Source of the DNA: VRUG01 sp965372745
Lineage (GTDB): Bacteria > Planctomycetota > Phycisphaerae > Sedimentisphaerales > Anaerobacaceae
Reading direction: 5' to 3'
DNA length: 62,603 bases
Assembly: GCA_965372745.1 (NCBI GenBank)
Contig: CBDVDM010000010.1
Span: 1 to 62,603, forward strand
Below are positions 60,569-62,603 of this stretch, piece by piece. How positions within the stretch are numbered: position 1 is the first letter of the stretch; the number at the start of each line of letters is the position of its first letter. A program made the position numbers and the translations under genes. The notes beneath the pieces were generated by a model. That model ran no database searches. It was not told where the DNA came from and was given only the letters and a program-made list of their open reading frames with translations.

Positions 60569-61150
60569 TTATAATTGTTTTTCAATTCGTTTCAGGATGA
60601 CAGTTGCAAGTTTGTCGTCGTTGCCAAGGTCGAGCCATGTTTTATATTCAGCCTTCAGTTCGAGTTCCTGGACACCGAAATCCACCTTGCCTTCGGAGTA
60701 TCTGTCATACTTTGCAGTTCTTTGGCTTTGTCCGTAGTCGGACAGGCTTAATCTTTGCACAGCCACATTGCATGTGATACAAAGTTGTTGAGCCTCTTCG
60801 GTGATATTGATTTCAACTGTCCTTCTTATGGTGTGAAGGTTTGCCTCAGCTGTGTTGAATTTGCCGATGTTATCTCTTCTCCAGAACTCAAATCCCTGCC
60901 CAGCTCGAAGCGGCTTTGAAAGCAGATAACCGGATTCGATATCCAGTTTATGCACAGAAAAATTCAGCCGGGCCAGTACATCTTCTGCGGCTTGAAGGGC
61001 GGTGATTTTGTCAGTTCCAGTTAGGCAAATCCTGGAAATGGACTCGGTCTTTGCGGCCAGCATAGCGGTTTCAGCCTGCATCTGTTTTTTACATCCCGTT
61101 AAGGCAAGACCGATTGTGCAGGCTATAACAAATAGTAATGTTCTTTTCAT
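60569..61150 (-). CDS. Lipoprotein of unknown function
   Basis: A 193-residue predicted lipoprotein (lipobox LALTGC, Cys about 20). The mature part has an alternating pattern of about four strands and a helix, with LQAAEDVLARLNFSVHKLD and GYLLSKPLR, which suggests a small alpha-beta periplasmic domain, but no family was recognised. A good promoter is upstream. It is divergent from the recombinase gene and followed by galE on the same strand after about 115 bases. Confidence 0.7.
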   Translation of the reverse strand: MKRTLLFVIACTIGLALTGCKKQMQAETAMLAAKTESISRICLTGTDKITALQAAEDVLARLNFSVHKLDIESGYLLSKPLRAGQGFEFWRRDNIGKFNTAEANLHTIRRTVEINITEEAQQLCITCNVAVQRLSLSDYGQSQRTAKYDRYSEGKVDFGVQELELKAEYKTWLDLGNDDKLATVILKRIEKQL

Positions 61151-61183
61151 TTTTCAATCCGTTGTAATAATAAAGATGAACAG

Positions 61184-61212
61184 ATTATATAGCTGATTAG
61201 AATATTTCACAA
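61184..61212 (-). promoter_or_regulatory. Promoter for the lipoprotein gene at 60.6 kb
   Basis: On the minus strand TTGTGA (complement of 61207-61212), a 17-base spacer and a perfect TATAAT (complement of 61184-61189), 33 bases before the ATG. Confidence 0.7.
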
Positions 61213-61295
61213 GAGGCAAATAGGACTGTAAAGTGCAATTAGATAAATTTAAGCTGCCTGTAAAAAGTTTTTAGATATCCAGATTTATCGGGATT

Positions 61296-61327
61296 GTTTA
61301 GCCCCCATTTTTACAATGGGGGTTTTA
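61296..61327 (+). repeat. GTTTAGCCC hairpin element G
   Basis: GTTTAGCCCCCATT-TTTAC-AATGGGGGTTTTA: an 8-bp stem (61302-61309 with 61315-61322). It lies between two divergent gene starts, where a terminator would serve no purpose. Confidence 0.85.
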
Positions 61328-61407
61328 TCCCTAAAAATTTACTCAAGGTAGCTTAATGGCCGATATTTAAATAATCGTATCTTTTAAATTGTGCTTAAGG
61401 AGCTTTG

Positions 61408-62346
61408 ATGTCGCTGGTTCAGACGCAATCTATTAATGAAAAACTGCTGAACCTTCCTTTGGGAAGCTTTGTTAAGGGATTTCTGGATTACCTGCGTGTA
61501 GAAGCCGGCCTTGCAAACAATACTATATTAGGTTATGGCAGGGACCTGAAAGGCTTTCTGGAGTACTGTCGGCGGGGCGGTATTAAAGGTATGGATGAAC
61601 TCACGCCGGTTTTTATTCAGAAGTATCAGCAGGGCCTTACCGCCTTCGGCAGGGATGAAAGCTCGATTAAGCGGGCGATGGTTGCGCTCAGGATGTTTTT
61701 GCGTTACGCCAAGCTTAACGGGATAATCGAGGATGATTTTACAGCGCTGCTGGAGACCCCGAAGGTCTGGCAAAAACTGCCCATCGTGTGCAGTAAAAAG
61801 CAGATGGTTAAGCTGTTAAATGCGCCGAGTGAAGATGAGCCTTATTATTTTCGCGACAAGGCTATGCTCGAACTGCTTTATGCAACGGGTATGCGTGCCG
61901 GTGAGTTAGCGAATCTGAAAACCGGGGACCTCAATCTCGATATCGGTTATGTACGTTGTATGGGCAAGGGCAGTCGCGAGCGGGTAGTACCGCTGGGCAG
62001 GGTATCGATTGCAGCGACAAAGCGGTATTTGAACGAATTCAGACCCGATTTAGCCAAGCCTAATAGCGGCGATTGGTTACTGCTGAGTCGTACAGGCCGA
62101 CAGATGAGCAGGATTGAGATATGGCGACTTGTTAAGAAATATGCTGTCAGGGCGGGAATGCCGAGAAATTTGACTGTCCATACGTTGAGGCATTGTTTTG
62201 CAACCCATCTTTTAGCCGGCGGTGCCGATTTGCGGAGCATTCAGGAGATGCTCGGCCACGTCGACATTGCTACTACGCAGATTTACACCCACGTCGACCA
62301 TGAAAGACTGAGAAACATTCATAAACAATTCCATCCAAGAAAGTAG
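61408..62346 (+). CDS. xerC: XerC/XerD-type tyrosine recombinase
   Basis: Site-specific recombinase that resolves chromosome dimers at dif. From the ATG at 61408 (AAGGAG 5-6 bases upstream) it has 312 residues: an N-terminal core-binding domain (about 20-105) and a catalytic domain with Arg163 (GMRAGE), Lys187 (GKGSRER), His258-x-x-Arg261 (HTLRH), His284 (LGH) and the nucleophile Tyr293. The set is complete, so it should be active. Whether it is XerC or XerD cannot be decided without the partner; the size suits the housekeeping enzymes rather than phage integrases, and no attachment sites were seen nearby. Confidence 0.92.
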   Translation: MSLVQTQSINEKLLNLPLGSFVKGFLDYLRVEAGLANNTILGYGRDLKGFLEYCRRGGIKGMDELTPVFIQKYQQGLTAFGRDESSIKRAMVALRMFLRYAKLNGIIEDDFTALLETPKVWQKLPIVCSKKQMVKLLNAPSEDEPYYFRDKAMLELLYATGMRAGELANLKTGDLNLDIGYVRCMGKGSRERVVPLGRVSIAATKRYLNEFRPDLAKPNSGDWLLLSRTGRQMSRIEIWRLVKKYAVRAGMPRNLTVHTLRHCFATHLLAGGADLRSIQEMLGHVDIATTQIYTHVDHERLRNIHKQFHPRK

Positions 62347-62603
62347 TTTGCATCTCGTATTTTGTATATCGTATTTCGTATTTCCGTGTATGGTACCCTG
62401 CTGCAGTTTCATTGATGAGTGTCATTCCTGCGCAAGCAGGAATCCATATCGTTTAGCCCTGTCATCATCCGTTTACCATTCTAAGGTGCTTTTGAGCACT
62501 TTAGTCCCTTGACACTTCCACGATTTCAGGTTCTAATATGTCCGGCAACTAGTGCTCTGTAAAAATTAAATAGTCTTATCCGATATAGCCGATAATAACT
62601 CCG
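62347..62603. other. Repeat-rich end of the window
   Basis: Holds a reversed heptamer array (62351-62385), a GNRA-loop hairpin GTCATTCCTGC-GCAA-GCAGGAATCC (62421-62446) and a half copy of the GTTTAGCCC element (about 62449-62470) without a pairing arm. No gene is visible up to the edge. Confidence 0.75.

Noticed and set aside
61408..62346. Tyrosine recombinase as an integrase of a mobile element
   Set aside because: Size and sequence fit XerC/XerD; no att direct repeats, phage genes or cargo are adjacent.

Overview
The window looks like chromosomal core sequence from an anaerobic diderm bacterium, most likely a planctomycete of the Phycisphaerae type. This assignment is inferred from gene content and was not tested by phylogeny. 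An outer membrane is shown by an LptD-like protein, a complete LolCDE set (two FtsX-type permeases plus ATPase), many lipobox lipoproteins, and ExbB/ExbD. Peptidoglycan is implied by murA, dapB and an L,D-transpeptidase. Ferredoxin-linked, low-redox metabolism is suggested by a four-subunit 2-oxoacid:ferredoxin oxidoreductase and by formate-tetrahydrofolate ligase with FolD. A secreted protein with lamin-tail, dockerin-like and beta-sandwich regions, a pyruvoyl arginine decarboxylase and a deoxyhypusine synthase-like enzyme all fit Planctomycetota.

Layout. 1-1979 (-): 5' part of a large secreted protein behind a structured RNA leader. 2.6-10.3 kb: family-4 uracil-DNA glycosylase; gdhA divergent from a LysR regulator; HAD phosphatase, lipoprotein, YqaA/DedA-like membrane protein, AMMECR1 protein, metalloprotease-like lipoprotein and Maf. 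10.4-25.5 kb (+): LptD-like protein, fba, S41 protease, lysS, lolCDE, a branched-chain aminotransferase, rarA and 5-formyl-THF cyclo-ligase. 25.5-28.9 kb (+): L,D-transpeptidase, then a TonB-like von Willebrand A protein with ExbB and ExbD. 29-35.8 kb (-): clpX; then, read from the right, korDABC, a second exbD and a helical-repeat secreted protein. 36-38.5 kb (+): polyamine operon. 38.5-46 kb (-): scpB, Nif3-like, pabC, pabB, deoC, a P-loop/deoxyribosyltransferase-like fusion, prfA, rpmE. 46-62.6 kb (mixed strands): sugar isomerase-like protein, glycine-zipper lipoproteins, dapB, CPBP protease, murA, AsmA-like protein, folD, fhs, tRNA-Tyr, an AT-rich LamG/beta-lactamase-like lipoprotein, tRNA-Thr, ROK kinase, galE, a lipoprotein and a XerC/D recombinase.

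How the genes work together. Envelope biogenesis dominates (LptD, LolCDE, MurA, DapB, LDT, ExbBD). A second theme is folate/one-carbon metabolism (pabB, pabC, folD, fhs, cyclo-ligase). A third is nitrogen and polyamines (gdhA, and arginine to agmatine to putrescine to a DHS-like aminobutyl transfer).

The most unusual material is partly non-coding. Several dispersed repeat families sit in intergenic spaces: GTTTAGCCC hairpins confined to the last 15 kb and all in one orientation, a TACGARA heptamer array that supplies a start codon in one place and protein sequence in another, CTCTGTG repeats, GNRA-loop hairpins and CCTGAG...TCGAAGG elements. The best protein-level candidates are the TonB-like VWA/ExbBD module and the kinase-like/NDT-like fusion next to deoC. 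No CRISPR array, insertion sequence, rRNA or obvious prophage was seen.
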